Source: Saturnia japonica (taxonomy: Eukaryota; Arthropoda; Insecta; Lepidoptera; Saturniidae). Taken from it: a DNA stretch of 64,000 nucleotides. Shown here one piece after another: positions 1 through 11,900 of this stretch. The translations under genes and the position numbers were made by a program. The stretch spans positions 3,534,001 to 3,598,000 of the forward strand of contig CM065324.1 in the NCBI GenBank assembly GCA_033032175.1, read 5' to 3'. The notes beneath the pieces are model-generated. The model was given only the letters and a program-made list of their open reading frames with translations. It did not search any database and was not told where the DNA came from. How positions within the stretch are numbered: position 1 is the first letter of the stretch; each line of letters starts with the position of its first letter.

Positions 1-164
1 GTGAGAAATTTTAAGAATAAAGAAAACGAACCTTAAGGAGTGTAAAGGAGCCCTTATCTTCAATCAATGTAAGTGACTGATAAATTTGAAACATGAGTTT
101 GGGCCGAACCTTACGCCGTCAAGTAACCGGAATTTTATTTTATTTCAAATTTTGGCGTTTGGCT

Positions 165-372
165 ACAATATCACGTGATGCTTAGGGACGATGTGGCTCA
201 AGATGGTGGCATGCTAATTTTAGTAGAGGAACTGTCTCTCAAGTTTAACTGCCGGGACACACTTAAAGGTGATTGTCGACAGATTTTTAACTTGAGGATG
301 GTATCTTGTTACTTACCACCATGCTGCAGTTTCACGATTATCTTCATCGAAAGTAGCTCATTAGTAAACGCT
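165..372 (-). repeat. tRNA-derived SINE (family S2), body fragment
   Basis: Read on the minus strand, this matches the body of a SINE family seen again at 21057, 26690, 38715 and 57615. It shares the 'gatgaagataatcgtgaaac' block, a 'gcatggtggta' block, and the run of 'ctcaagtt', 'ctgtcgac' and 'ggcagttaaacttgag'. The tRNA-like head is missing, so this is a 5'-truncated copy. The 79-codon ORF across it is incidental. Confidence 0.5.
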
Positions 373-391
373 ATTACATACTTAAACTTGT

Positions 392-480
392 GTTATTTGA
401 CCCTAAAAGCATAGTAGTAGTATTGGTGGAATTTTGCGTAATATAATTTAGTTATTGTGAAGTGAAGTGGGTTGAAATAA
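392..480 (+). repeat. Family A interspersed repeat, fragment
   Basis: This short piece ('ggtggaattttgcgtaatat', 'gtgaagtgaagtgggtt') matches the middle of a repeat present more completely at 1867-2193, 25125-25510, 28440-28610, 43110-43352 and 46905-47130. It abuts the SINE that starts near 504. Confidence 0.5.
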
Positions 481-503
481 TAAGAAAGATAATGAATTTT
501 GAG

Positions 504-770
504 TCGTCTCGTTAGCCTAGTGGTCGTAAGCGCGACTGGTATGAGCGAGGTCCTGGGTTCGAATCCCAGGTCAAGCAAAGTGTTATTGGGTTTTTCCTAT
601 GAAATTCTCAGTAGCATTAGCAGTAGCAGTAGCAGCCGATTAATGGCAATAGGCTCGCCCCCTATTACATGGGACCTCAAAACATACTTGGCGAATTGTG
701 GGTGTACATTAGTACACCTCTGCCTAACCCTTCGGGGAATACAGGCGTGATGGTGTGTTATGTTATGTTA
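504..770 (+). repeat. tRNA-derived SINE (family S1), near full length
   Basis: The head is tRNA-like, with an A-box-like 'ttagcctagtgg' near 511 and a B-box-like 'gggttcgaatccc' near 555. An unrelated body follows, ending in 'ccttcggggaatacaggcg' and a short TTATG-type tail. A second copy lies inverted at 40079-40329 and shares the head, 'aaagtgttatcgggtttt' and the same 3' block. The A/B boxes would form an internal RNA polymerase III promoter. I do not call it a tRNA gene because the acceptor stem does not pair and the body is conserved between copies. Confidence 0.8.
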
Positions 771-779
771 AGTAGCATT

Positions 780-1730
780 TCGGGATTTGCTAGGGTATAT
801 CTTGTAAGCCAGCATGATAATGACAACTGGAGATGAATCGCTGATCCCTCGGTAGTTACCACTATTTTGAATTATTCCTTACTTACCATCAGACACGATA
901 ACAAGACAATTTTTAACAAAAAGAAAACTTCAATGATTTTGATAAGATCCCTGGTGTATCTCCTAAATCCAAGTTCCAATGCCAATGAAATTAAAATGGT
1001 AGCAAACATCAAAATAGGAATTATCCAAATCGGATCATAAATAAAAAACATTGAGAACCCCTCTCATTTTATTTGAAGTCAATTAAAAATCTAGAATATT
1101 AAGGATCAAAGGAGTGAAACCTCTGTAACAATTATATGACAGAGTAATTTAGTCCAACAGGACGTCCCCGAGATCAAATAATTCACGAACGAACGTCCGT
1201 CGGTAAGCCAGGAAGGGTCGTAGGAATATGTTTATTATATTATAACTCTGCGGCTTCAGCCTTTGGGGAATTAAAGGGGTTGCGATGTTGTACATAATGT
1301 TTAGTACTTTACGGCTTTAGGCTTACATTACTCTCATTAAATACGAAAGTAACGTGACTGGTTTACGAACAAGTATATTATTTTACTTATTGAACTTAAA
1401 TATACATTCTTGTGGGCGAATAAGATTATTTTAAATTATTCTGGTACGTCCGGTACAGTTGTGTAATTGACTAATGCATTCTCCCATCAATGACAAGACA
1501 TTTGCATAAATATCCGTGGGATAAATATAATGGTAGGGCCTCTCGACAGATTCCAAGCCACGGAGACAGAAAAAAAAATAGATCAGAAGTTCTCCGATGG
1601 CGGTAACGGCACGACAGTGCTTTGAACTGCCTACACTATATCAGGTGTTATTAAAAATATTTATTTACTTAAAGTATAACTCTTAGTAGTAATTGCAGAT
1701 GTAAGTACATAGCTCTAAATAATGTAAGCT
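780..1730. other. No gene seen
   Basis: AT-rich DNA without a supported ORF. The part around 945-1040 ('ccaatgccaatgaaatta') resembles, in antisense, the repeat seen at 29930-30140 and 32250-32470. I see nothing else that I can support. Confidence 0.4.
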
Positions 1731-1732
1731 AC

Positions 1733-2262
1733 AGTTCGCCCTGAGGTCGTAATTCGACCAGCGACTTTTTGATCATAGACTATTATCTTTTTGACATTTT
1801 GCCGTATGAACGTAAATATGGAATATTTATTGTTGATGTCACTTTTCACTCGATGACAATGTGAATGGAGTTTTAGGCGGGATCTTAAAGTGACAAGTTA
1901 AGGTTTTTATTTTAATTAATTAACTTAGGTTTTTTGACCCTATATTATGTAATATTGGTGGCATTTTGCGTGATGTAGTTTGGTTGTTGTGCATAAGTGA
2001 AACGAATTATAAATATAAAGTACGAACATGCATTGTTAGATGTCACAAAAACTTTCTAGACAGTTCTGACAAGAGAGCCCCCATCGTGTCAGAAGACCCT
2101 ACATTGTATAATTATTAGACAATTTTACGAAGGATTAAACACATTGACACTGGCAAGTGCTTTTTGCGGCGCCAAAACAAGAAGAAGAAGAAGAAAATGT
2201 CAATGTTTTGGGGATCTAAGTTCAATGGCAATGGTCAGGATAGTGTTCGCAGTATTATGTCA
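1733..2262 (+). repeat. Family B repeat split by a family A insertion
   Basis: 1733-1866 matches the start of family B ('aattcgaccagcgacttttt', 'gatcatagacta', the 'tgatgtcacttttc' block). 2194-2262 resumes that repeat ('tgtcaatgttttggggatct'). Between them, 1867-2193 is a family A copy running from 'gagttttaggcgggatctta' to an (AAG)n tail. The sequences flanking the insertion, 'aatgtgaa' and 'aatgtcaa', look like an 8-bp target duplication with one mismatch. The simple-repeat tail and the lack of inverted ends suggest family A is a non-autonomous retroelement. Confidence 0.6.
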
Positions 2263-4110
2263 CACACATTATAAATAAATTTTAGGTTACTTCACACCTT
2301 CTAATAAACAAACAAACACACAAAAAACTTCCATTTTATTTGTATAGATTTTTACTCATTTTTTTTAAATTCTAAAAGTATTATTGATAGTCCTTATAGC
2401 TTTCGAATTGTGTAATAAAAAAATATACTTCTCGTGAACAAAATTTATCAATTCTCTTGTACAAAATTTAATAAAAATCCGTCACTCCGTTTTTGAGTTA
2501 CATCCGGACATACACACAGACAAAAAATTCGTTAAATTATGTAACAAATATCTATCAAGATATTTGGAAAAAAATAACCCTCAATGAACCAGCTAAAGAT
2601 TTATTAATATCTATAAAATAAATTATAAAATGGAATAATATTTTATATTAAGGCTCAAATTACTTTAGATAAATAAACATAGGTACTTAAAAATAAAATA
2701 GGGCCAAAATAGATTGTGTAATAATTACAAGAAAATCTGAGATACCCGTAGAAACTTTGAATACTCATCGAAGTCAAGAACTCGTCTCTGTAAGTTAAGA
2801 CAAACTTCTGAAATTTACATACAAATCACATGCGCGGAGTGAGAAAGTTCTGTTAAATATGGAATAATTGTCATTAATTCTGAGTTAAATGAGAAGTCCG
2901 ACTTATTATCGTTCCAAAGTTTGAGCGAAACGAACGGGTGCTGCAGAGGAGTTTCATAAACGTGACAACCAGTTAGCGTTGATATCGTCAGCTCTCTGTT
3001 TTTCGGGTTTATATTAACGGAGCCAACGTTGGTAAAAAGTCCAATTTTGGAACCAACATTGTAATGGACCAGCAAATATTTGGACCAACATTTGTGAAAT
3101 AGTATAACTGTTTAAACCATTTCCAAGCAAAATTCATTCTTTACAACCTAAACTATCAATTAACATAATAAAAGAAATTACTTTTTTTCTAAAAAGATTA
3201 GGTTCGATTCCCCACTCGCGTATAAGTTTTTTTGAAAATTTATGAATGCAGTTTTTCTAGTCTTTAAAATTGATGTTATGGTTTTTTAGAACATATTTCT
3301 CTATCTCTTATAATTTCAGAGTTCCTCGCATTGACCCATTTAAATGTTATAACGGTATATTCAGACCGACCTTTGTTGACATTTATATTCCCAGTTATTT
3401 ATATCAGTTCCTTGGGTTCATTTCAAACGCTCATACCACAGTACTATACACCTACAAATACAGCTGCAACGTACATACCTGATTGGAAATGCAATAAAAC
3501 ATTAATGCAGCATGGAACATAGAACAGCAATGCGATTTTAACATCTGCCGACAGTAGCCTGCGTAATACTCATCGAAATCTATTAAGTTGCTGTGATAAT
3601 ACTATAGTCGAACAAGTTCGTGCGCGACCGTCCCATGTGAGAGACGTTGGCGGGGATGAGGTAGCACGACATTACGTCACTACAGTACACAAAAGTAAAC
3701 AGTATGTTGTCGCGGCAGGCTTCTTGAAATAACTGCCTAAAGCCGTTCGGTAGGTAAACACGAACAAGGCTGAAATGAGTCAATGTGAACAACTATTCAC
3801 CATATCTATGTTGTGTATGTTAGGTTACATGTTCAAAGTGTAAGTTCAATCGATATTATAAATCTATATAATCATGATCTTTTGATAACTATAATTAACG
3901 AGCAATATATCTGAATATTAAAATTTTATTTAATTTGAAACTTCCGTGCCCCTGCTGTGCCGTTTTAGAGTCCATAATGAACTTTGATCTGATCGCTAGC
4001 AGACTTTACAGGACTACCCGTTGGGCTATTGTGAAGATTGTCTGAAAATTTCATTATAATCGCCCCAGCCTTTTTGGAGTTGATAGGGAATATAAATAAA
4101 AACATCGATT
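2263..4110. other. No gene seen; scattered repeat remnants
   Basis: A degenerate piece of repeat family D ('acatccggacatacacacag') lies near 2395-2540. The minus-strand open stretch at 2815-3075 (86 codons) has no recognisable domain, neighbour or splice context, so I do not call it. The rest is AT-rich and featureless to me. Confidence 0.4.
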
Positions 4111-4116
4111 TTTATA

Positions 4117-4318
4117 TACAAGCGATCGCCCTAAGGTCGAAATTCGACCAGCGACTTTTTGATCATAGACTATTTTCTGTTTAACATTAGCAGCATTCAT
4201 GAACCTAAACAATGTGTATTATCTACATCACTTGATGTCACTTTTCGTTGAGTGACAATGTCAATATTTTGGGGGGTCTAAGTTCAATGGCAATGGTTGT
4301 GTTAGGATTCGCAGTATT
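4117..4318 (+). repeat. Family B repeat, 5' half, ending in the R1-element target duplication
   Basis: This starts with the family B head ('aattcgaccagcgacttttt') and runs to the insertion site. Its last bases, 'aggattcgcagtatt' (4304-4318), recur at 16423-16437 just after the poly(A) of the LINE. The repeat continues there to about 16605. Uninterrupted family B copies at 27020-27310 and 48040-48390 show the two halves joined at this point. Confidence 0.8.
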
Positions 4319-4818
4319 GGGGTGCGATGTAAGGGAACCTCCACGCGGTGCACCCCGGGCAACGTCGGCCCTTCTGGCTGGCGGCTGATACCCTTGACAC
4401 AGAGGCTTCGTCCAGCATTCCTCTGCCCTACAGAGGAAGCAACGGACGTTGTGCGGGCGGACTCGGCGTGCACTAACCCTGCCGTCGAGAAGGTAGGTAG
4501 GGCATCTTGTCCTACCTGCCAACGTCGTGCTCGTAATCCCATCGGAGTGTCGTGGTCATGTCTCGCGGCTTCGCATGGGACCGAGGGTCTTGGCTTAACC
4601 GCCCGGACCGCGAGGAAGAAAACCTCTATAAAAAATTACCCCAATTCTAAGCGGCGGCGCACCGCGAGAGGATGCATGGCTGATGGGTTGATCAGTTGTT
4701 AGTGCGACCCCCGTCAGAGAACCGGCCGACTCTCTGACGGGATACGCTAGGCTTACCCAGGTACAGGGGGCACTGCCTGGGTTGACCTTTTTTTTCCCCC
4801 ATACTCGTGGGAATAAAA

Positions 4819-6714
4819 ATGAACTTTCAAAACCAAAAAATTTTAAATGTTAGATTAAGTAGGTTAGGTGGGATTGATAGCGAAGAGGGAAGTGGGGGGG
4901 GTACGAAGCGGGCTGGGGAGCCGCTTGACGCAGGACTGAGTTCAGTTGTGGCCGCGAAGGTAACGACGGCTCAGAGGGGGGCGCTTCGCGGATCGGGCCG
5001 CTCTCGGAGCGTTGGACGCCCAGCGAGGGGAGGAGGAACGACTTCGATCCAACCCTTCTTAAAGGAGGCAGCTTCCAAGGCAGTCCCGGCAGAGGACGAG
5101 GTGGTAGTCGTCGGGGGCGTAGGCGATGCGGGGTGGGCTGCGGAAGTACAGGATGCGGAGACGCTGAGGGCCCGCACAGAAAGCGGAGTGGCCACTATTC
5201 TGGAAGTTTGCCGTATCTCAGGAAACCTAAAAGGGACTTGTATCAAGTCCCTTAAAGGTGCGGCAAATAGCCTAAGGGAGGTGGTGGAGGTGCTCCTGGA
5301 GCGTACAGCCAACGAGAAGACGGCCCGCCTCGGCAGGGAAACGAGGGTTCTCCGCCGGCAGGTCGAGGACCTCAAGAAGGAGGTGTTGGCTTGGCGGCGG
5401 GAGGCTAGTGCACGGCAGGTGATGCCGCCTCCTCCTCCTCCTCCTCCTCTACAGCCAGTGCGGGTTGAGGTGCCTCCCCAGGCCGGGGAGAAGGCCTTGG
5501 CGGATGCAGTGAGTGGGTTGGAGCGGTCCATTCGCTCCACTGTCGGAGAGGTTATTAGCGCCCGATTCGACAGTTTGGAAGTGGATGGTCGGCTCCTTCC
5601 GAAAAAGGTACTACGCCCACCATTAGCGGGCGACAAAAGTCCCGCTGCAGCCAAAAGGCCTATCGCTGGACCCATGCCCGCCAGAGCCAAAAGGCCCCGG
5701 TCGATGTCCCGGGCAAGGTCCAAGGGGGCGGCTGCGTCCGCTCCTACTCCATCTAATGTGGAGTGGCCTGCCCTCCCGGGGCCCCCCGTTTCTGGGGCGC
5801 CTTCTGAGGCTTGGACCACCGTGGTCCGGCGGCCAAAAAAGGCTAAAGCCCCAGCTGCACCGGCAGCTGCTCCCGCGCCTAAAAAGAAGGCCGGTAACAA
5901 GGGGACCCAGGCGAAGATGCCCGTTGTGCCGCGCTCTGCTGCAGTTGTCATCACGTTGCAGCATGAGGCGGTGGCCAGAGGAGTGACGTACTCGGCTGCG
6001 GTCCTCAAGGCGCGGGAAGTAGTAAAGCTGGCTGAGTTGGGGATCGATGACCCGAAGCTCCGCACGACGGCCACAGGAGCCAAAATCATCGAGATTAAAG
6101 GCTCCGATGGTGAGAAGAAGGCGGCTGGCTTGGCTTCACAGCTGCAAGCCGCACTCGCGGGGGTAGCTGACATTACCAGGCCGGTCAAACGTGCGGAGGT
6201 TCGGGTCGTCGGAATTGATGACTCCGTCGATAAGACGGAGCTCAGAACGGCAATAGCCACTGCAGCCGGATGTGAGCCAGACCAGATTAGGATTGGCTCC
6301 ATCCGACATGACTGGGGGGGGGGGAGTGGCATTCGTGTCGCTCCCAGTGGTGGGGGCAAAGAAGTTGGCTGATGCAGGGCGTCTCCTGGTCGGCTGGAGT
6401 GTGGCCCGTATACGGCCACTGGCAGAGAAGCCCATGCGCTGCTTCAAGTGCATGGGCTTGGGCCACACTCGCACAAACGTGTGAGACGCTGGCCGACTGG
6501 GGTGCCCTGTGTTTTAGGTGTGGGGACTCCGGCCACACGGCGGTGAGCTGTGCAGCTGGTAAGCTGCACTGCGCGGCATGCGCCGCCGCCGGCAAGCCGG
6601 CGGACCATTACGTGGGGGGGGGGGGCGAGCTGCAAGCCCTCCTCCACCAAGAGGAGGCCCCCTGGGGCACGTTTTGCAGGACCAGGATCGGGGGTGATTA
6701 GTATGGCTCAATAA
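4819..6714 (+). pseudogene. R1-clade LINE ORF1 (gag-like, zinc-knuckle RNA-binding protein), frameshifted
   Basis: ORF1 proteins of this clade bind the element RNA and assemble the retrotransposition particle. I start at the ATG at 4819; the upstream GTG at 4807 is in the same frame but is not a eukaryotic start. The N-terminal part is basic and low in complexity. It has a helical segment near residues 155-195, a proline run near 205, and an Ala/Pro/Lys-rich linker. Zinc knuckles of the form CxxCxxxGHxxxxC follow ('CFKCMGLGH' near 6439, 'CFRCGDSGH' near 6516), then a third Cys/His group. The reading frame shifts by +1 three times: in the 11-G run at 6314-6324, near 6479, and in the 12-G run at 6614-6625. 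The net change is zero, so the protein ends in its starting frame at TAA 6712-6714, overlapping the ORF2 ATG. Confidence 0.8.
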
Positions 6715-6716
6715 TG
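6712..6716 (+). promoter_or_regulatory. TAATG stop-start overlap between ORF1 and ORF2
   Basis: The ORF1 stop TAA (6712-6714) shares its last A with the ORF2 ATG (6714-6716). Published work on the silkworm R1-clade element SART1 showed that a UAAUG arrangement supports termination-reinitiation coupling. The same use here is inferred from the sequence match. Confidence 0.6.
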
Positions 6717-8410
6717 CAGCACGGCCATACTAATTACCTCCAAGGGAACTTGAACCACTCCGCCACTGCACAAGACTTATTTGTGCAATCGGTGGCGGAG
6801 TGGAACATTAGTGTTGCGGTGGCTGCGGAGCCGTATTGTGTCCCTGCTCAACCTTACTGGGCAGGTGACCTTGACGGCTCCGTAGCCATTCATAGTACGG
6901 GGTCATCCCTCTCCATTAAGGAGATGGGGTCAGGGTTCGTGGCGGCCGCCTGGGGAGGTTACGGTATTGTGGGGGTTTATTTCTCCCCAAACCGGCCCTT
7001 GAGGGAGTTCGAGGCGTTTCTCGACTCCCTGGGGCCGGCGATTAGGCGGCTGTAACCGCTCCCCATTGTCCTGCTTGGCGATCTTAACGCCAAGTCGCGG
7101 ACATGGAGATCGGTGGCCACGGACCCCCGGGGGGAGCTAGTGAAGGAGTGGACAGTTCAAGTTGGACTGTCCCTCCTCAATAGAGGGTCCGTCCACACGT
7201 GCGTGCGGCATAACGGGGGGTCCGTGGTGGACGTCTCCTTTGCCACGCCGTCTGTCGCGCGCCGTGTGGAGGATTGGAGGGTGCTGGAGGAGGTGGAGAC
7301 CTTTTCCGATCACCGCTATATTCGGTTCGAGGTCTCCACCTCCCCAGGGGAGCTGGTGCACCGTCCCCGTGGGGGGACGGTGTTCCCCAGATGGGTTCTT
7401 GGCCGCCTCGACCGAGAGCTGGCGGAAGAGGCGGCCATTGTCCAGAGCTGGCGAGGGCCAGCTCCAGCAGCTGAAGATATCGACGCGGTCGCAGACCGCT
7501 TCCGTAGGGCCCTTACGGCGGTTTGCGACGCGTCGATGCCGCGGGGCAACAACCGTCCGCAAAACAGACGGGCGGTGTATTGGTGGTCCCCAGAGATTGC
7601 CGATCTCCGGGTGGCCTGCTCCGCGGCGAGGCGGCAGCTGCAACGCTGCCGCCGGCGGCGAATTCAGCAGATTGGGGAGGAGGCCCGGTTTCTTGCTGCC
7701 TACAGGGAATGCCGTAATTCCCTGCAGGCGGCCATAGGCCGGGCCAAGGACGAGAGATGGGAGGAGCTTCTTGGGACCCTGGATCGGGATCCATGGGGGC
7801 GCCCTTACCGGATGGTAAGGAAAAAGTTCCGGGGGCAGGCGCCCCCTTTAACGGAAACAATGGATCCGGGGGTCCTAACGAGGGTCGTGGCCACACTGTT
7901 GCCCGACCCTCCGGTGCTTCTCCCACCTCTCATGATTAATGGGGGCCTCACTTTGGAGGAGCTAGCACCGCCCCATACTGTCACCGATGATGAGATGGGG
8001 CGGGTGGTGCAGCGCCTCCGCAAGAAGCGGAGGGCACCTGGCCCGGACGGAGTTCCGGGCCGGGTGTTAGGTGTGGCGCTGAACCACATGGGGGTAGAGC
8101 TTCGGGAGCTGTTCAACCGATGTTTGTCGGCTGGACGGTTCCCGAAGCTCTGGAAGATGGGGCGACTCTGCCTTCTGGGGAAGGAGGGTCGCCCCCCTGA
8201 CTGCCCGTCCTCGTACCGGCCCCTGGTGCTGCTGGACGACACGGGGAAGATGCTGGAGCGTATTCTGGCATCTCGTGTCGTCCAGCACATGGCGGAAGTT
8301 GGGCCGGTACTTTCGGACCGGCAGTTCGGATTCCGGAGAGGGCGTTCGACGCTGGACGCCCTCTCCACCCTGAAGGCGTGGTCTGCGGAGGCGACTGGGG
8401 GGGGAGGCAG

Positions 8411-8589
8411 TGTTGGCAACCCAACAATACAATTTTTTGTAATCTTGCAACATTGTACAAATAAATTCTCTCTTCCGCTTGGACCGCCATCGTGGTGATT
8501 GAGAGTGAATTATCGTGGAACTTTTATTTATCTTTTTTGAAGTATCAGCTACCTAAATCTAATACAGTCCACACATGTAGTAATAAACA
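8411..8589 (+). repeat. 5' LTR of the BEL/Pao element
   Basis: 179 bp, starting TGTTGG and ending AACA. It contains AATAAA-type signals ('acaaataaattc' near 8457 and 'gtaataaaca' at its end). I find no difference from the 3' copy. Confidence 0.93.
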
Positions 8590-8607
8590 TGGTCCTTCGA
8601 CATTTTA
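8590..8607 (+). other. Putative tRNA primer-binding site of the BEL element
   Basis: The bases straight after the 5' LTR begin TGG ('tggtccttcgac'). This is complementary to a tRNA 3' end that terminates in CCA. I could not assign the tRNA. Confidence 0.6.
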
Positions 8608-8966
8608 CAATAAATTTCAACTTCAAAAAGAGTAAGTTCTACAGTACATAATTCGCCAAATTATATGTTCTACATTGCGTGGCGAAACGGAGAAACACCA
8701 AAAATCCGTTTTCTATACAAACAAGTGGATTGAGCATCGCATCGTGGAGTGTCAGCATTGGTCGACGACGTCGAGCAGCGCTTGTGATTGGTCAATTTCC
8801 AAGCACAGCGGACCCCGTCGTGCGACAGCGGCGCCGGCGGCGAGAATCACGCAATCACCTTACCGTTCACCGCCATTTTGTGTGCAGGATTTTTATGAGT
8901 GGTGTTGTGTTTTGTTTTTAATAATTTATTACAAATTCAAGTGAGTGATTACAAATAAGTTTCACA

Positions 8967-11900
8967 ATGGAGATTCAACCATTAATTCGTAAAAAGGCCA
9001 CGCTAAAGGGCTTAATGACAAAAATTGCCAATGCAATTTCAAATGCACACGAAAATTTTACAAAGCAATATTTATTACTGAAGGAAGAACGTCTTCGCGA
9101 AGTGTTCGCTAAATACGAGCAAATATCGCTAGAACTCTCAGCCCTGGATGCCGGAGAAGATGATTTTTCAGAAGTTGAAGAAAAATATTTAAATACTTTG
9201 TATTCTATAAAAGACTTAATTACGAAATTAGATAAGAATGTTAGTAATAATTCTGTTAAATTGTATCCAATCAAGTTGCCACAAATAAGTGTTCCGAATT
9301 TCACAGGTAAATATTCTGAATTTACGACTTTTATCAACCTATTTGATTCGTTAATTCATAGAAATGATGGCCTTGAAGACGTTCAAAAGCTATTTTATTT
9401 ACAAAATTTTTTACAAGGCGAGCCTCATGATCTAATAAAAAATCTATGTATTTGTAGCGAGAGTTACTCAGAGGCCAGAAATATTTTATTTGAACGATAT
9501 AATAATAAATATAAAATTACAAACGAGCATATACATATTCTAATGGATATAACACCAATTGTAAGATCAACAGCTAGTAATATTCGTAGTTTTTTATCAG
9601 TGGTAAAGCAACAATTAGCTGCATTACGAAACTTAGGCCATTTAGTTGATCAGTGGGATCCTCTTGTACTTTGCATTCTGACGAGAAAGCTTGATATATT
9701 ATGTGGTAGGGAATTTCAGCTATCTGTTAAGCAGGAACCTAAGGTATCACACTTAATTGAATTTTTAGAACAGCGTGCGCTTGCGCTTGAAAATGCTGAA
9801 CGACCATTACTAGATAAAGGTACACCGAAGAGTGTCCATGTAGCCACAGTAAAGCCAGCAGTAGAGGACCAGGCAAAGCGCATGAAGACACCAGCTGCAG
9901 AGCTCAAGACCTGCTTGCTTTGTAAGTGTACTCATAAACTTTTCACATGCCCTCAGTTCAAATTAATGTCCACAAATGATAGAATTAAATTTGTTACAGA
10001 CAATAATTTATGTCAAATCTGTTTGAATAACCATAATCAAAAGTGTAGATATGTTTTTAAGTGCCAAGTTTGTAAGCAGAAGCACAACACACTTCTCCAT
10101 GAAGACAAATTGCTTCTCCATGAGGACAAATTGTCATCACCAGTCACATTGATGTCCGAGACTGCTACTGAACAAGTACTGTTGCCTACAGCACTGTTGA
10201 AACTTATAGCGAGTAACCGTACTGAAGTTCATGTTAAAGCTCTCCTTGACACTGGTTCACAAGCCTCATTTGTGACCAAAGAACTGGTAGATTTACTAAA
10301 ATTAAATGTTAAATACACTAACACACCTTTCTCTGGCATAGGTAACAATTTCAATAAATTAAAAGAAAAGGTTAATTTACAGCTTCATTCCCTAACTCAA
10401 AACTTTTCAATATCAGTTACATGTTACATATTAGATAAAATAACTTCCAAGTTACCACAGAAAAAGTTAAATCTAAATAATTTTATATTCCCTCCTGATA
10501 TTGTACTGGCTGACAAAAGGTTCAATGAACCAAGTAACATTCACATTCTATTAGGTGCCGATGTTGTGTTTCAGGTGTTGCTGCCATCTGAACCTCTAGC
10601 TGATCTGCAGTCCAGCTATGAAGGACAGAGTACCAGCATTGCCACGTCCAGAGCACCGCTATTAAATACAAAATTTGGTTATGTTATTGCAGGTCAATTT
10701 AACACACTGCATACTCAGCCACTCATTACTTTATTTTGCAATACATGTGATTCTGATCTTAATCAAACTCTTACACAGTTCTGGAAGTCTGAAAGTATAC
10801 CAGAAACCTTTACAGAAGCAAACAGTGAACATGACTTGTGTGAACAAGTTTTTAGTGAAAATGTACAGCTAGACACCCATAACAATAAAATTCAGGTTGT
10901 CTTGCCCTTAAAGTTATCATTACATTCTATTCATCAGAACTTAGGTGATTCATTACACTTAGCTCTGAAACGATTGTATAACCTAGAAGCTAGATTTTCA
11001 AAGGATACTAACCTATACATACTATACAAAGATTTTATTCATGAATATTTAAGACAGGGTCATGGTACAGTTATTGATATAGGTCAATACAATTTAGCAA
11101 CTGATCCAGTTTACTTCTTACCTCATCACCCAGTACTTAGATTAGATAAAAAGACAACTAAGTGTCGTGTTGTGTTTGATGGGTCAATGAAGACTAATAC
11201 AAAAACGTCTTTAAATAATTTATTGCTAAATGGACCTGTAGTACAAAAAGAACTGGTAGATGTTTTGTTACTATTCAGAGTAGATTTGTATTTCTTTATA
11301 ACAGACATCAAAAATATGTTTAGAAATATATTATTACAGCCTGAGTATAGGTCGTTACAAAATATTCTATGGCGAGATACTCCCAATGAAAGTGTTAAAT
11401 GTATTCAACTAAACACTGTTACATATGGTTTAAAGAGTTCCTCTTACTTGGCAACAAGATGTTTAAAGTTCTTAGCTGATATGTACAATGAAGAGTTTCC
11501 CATTGCCGCTTATATTATTAACAATTCAACCTATGTTGATGATATACTTTATTCTGATAGTTCACCTGATAATTTAATAGAAGCCAAACATCAGTTATGT
11601 AGCTTATTAAGTCGAGGCAGTTTTCAATTACATAAATGGGTTTCAAATTCATCAGATCTGTTAGGAGAGGTCCCAGAAAATCAACAACATTTTGATGAGA
11701 TTGATTTAGAGAAAAATAACTTTTCAATTAAAACTCTAGGTATGAATTACAATGTAAAATCAGATGCTTTTATAATTTCTAGTCCTAAGGCTGTGGAAAG
11801 GGTGCCCCTTTCCAAGCGTGAAATTCTAAATTTTATAAGTAAGTTTTATGACCCACTGGGTCTTGCTGGTCCTATTTTGGTTGGTGCAAAGGTAATCATG

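Noticed and set aside
504..580. tRNA gene
   Set aside because: A and B boxes are present, but stems are not maintained and the following body is shared with another copy, so it is a SINE head. The same applies near 22510, 21057 and 47505.
2815..3075. 86-codon minus-strand ORF
   Set aside because: No domain, repeat or splice evidence; length is within chance for this much DNA.
4971..6419. 482-codon minus-strand ORF
   Set aside because: It is a shadow of the GC-rich LINE ORF1. Its composition is Ala/Pro/Ser/Arg-rich with no domain, and the plus strand explains the region.
7137..8490. Several minus-strand and alternate-frame ORFs of 60-204 codons
   Set aside because: They overlap the endonuclease-reverse transcriptase ORF and exist because GC-rich DNA has few stops.
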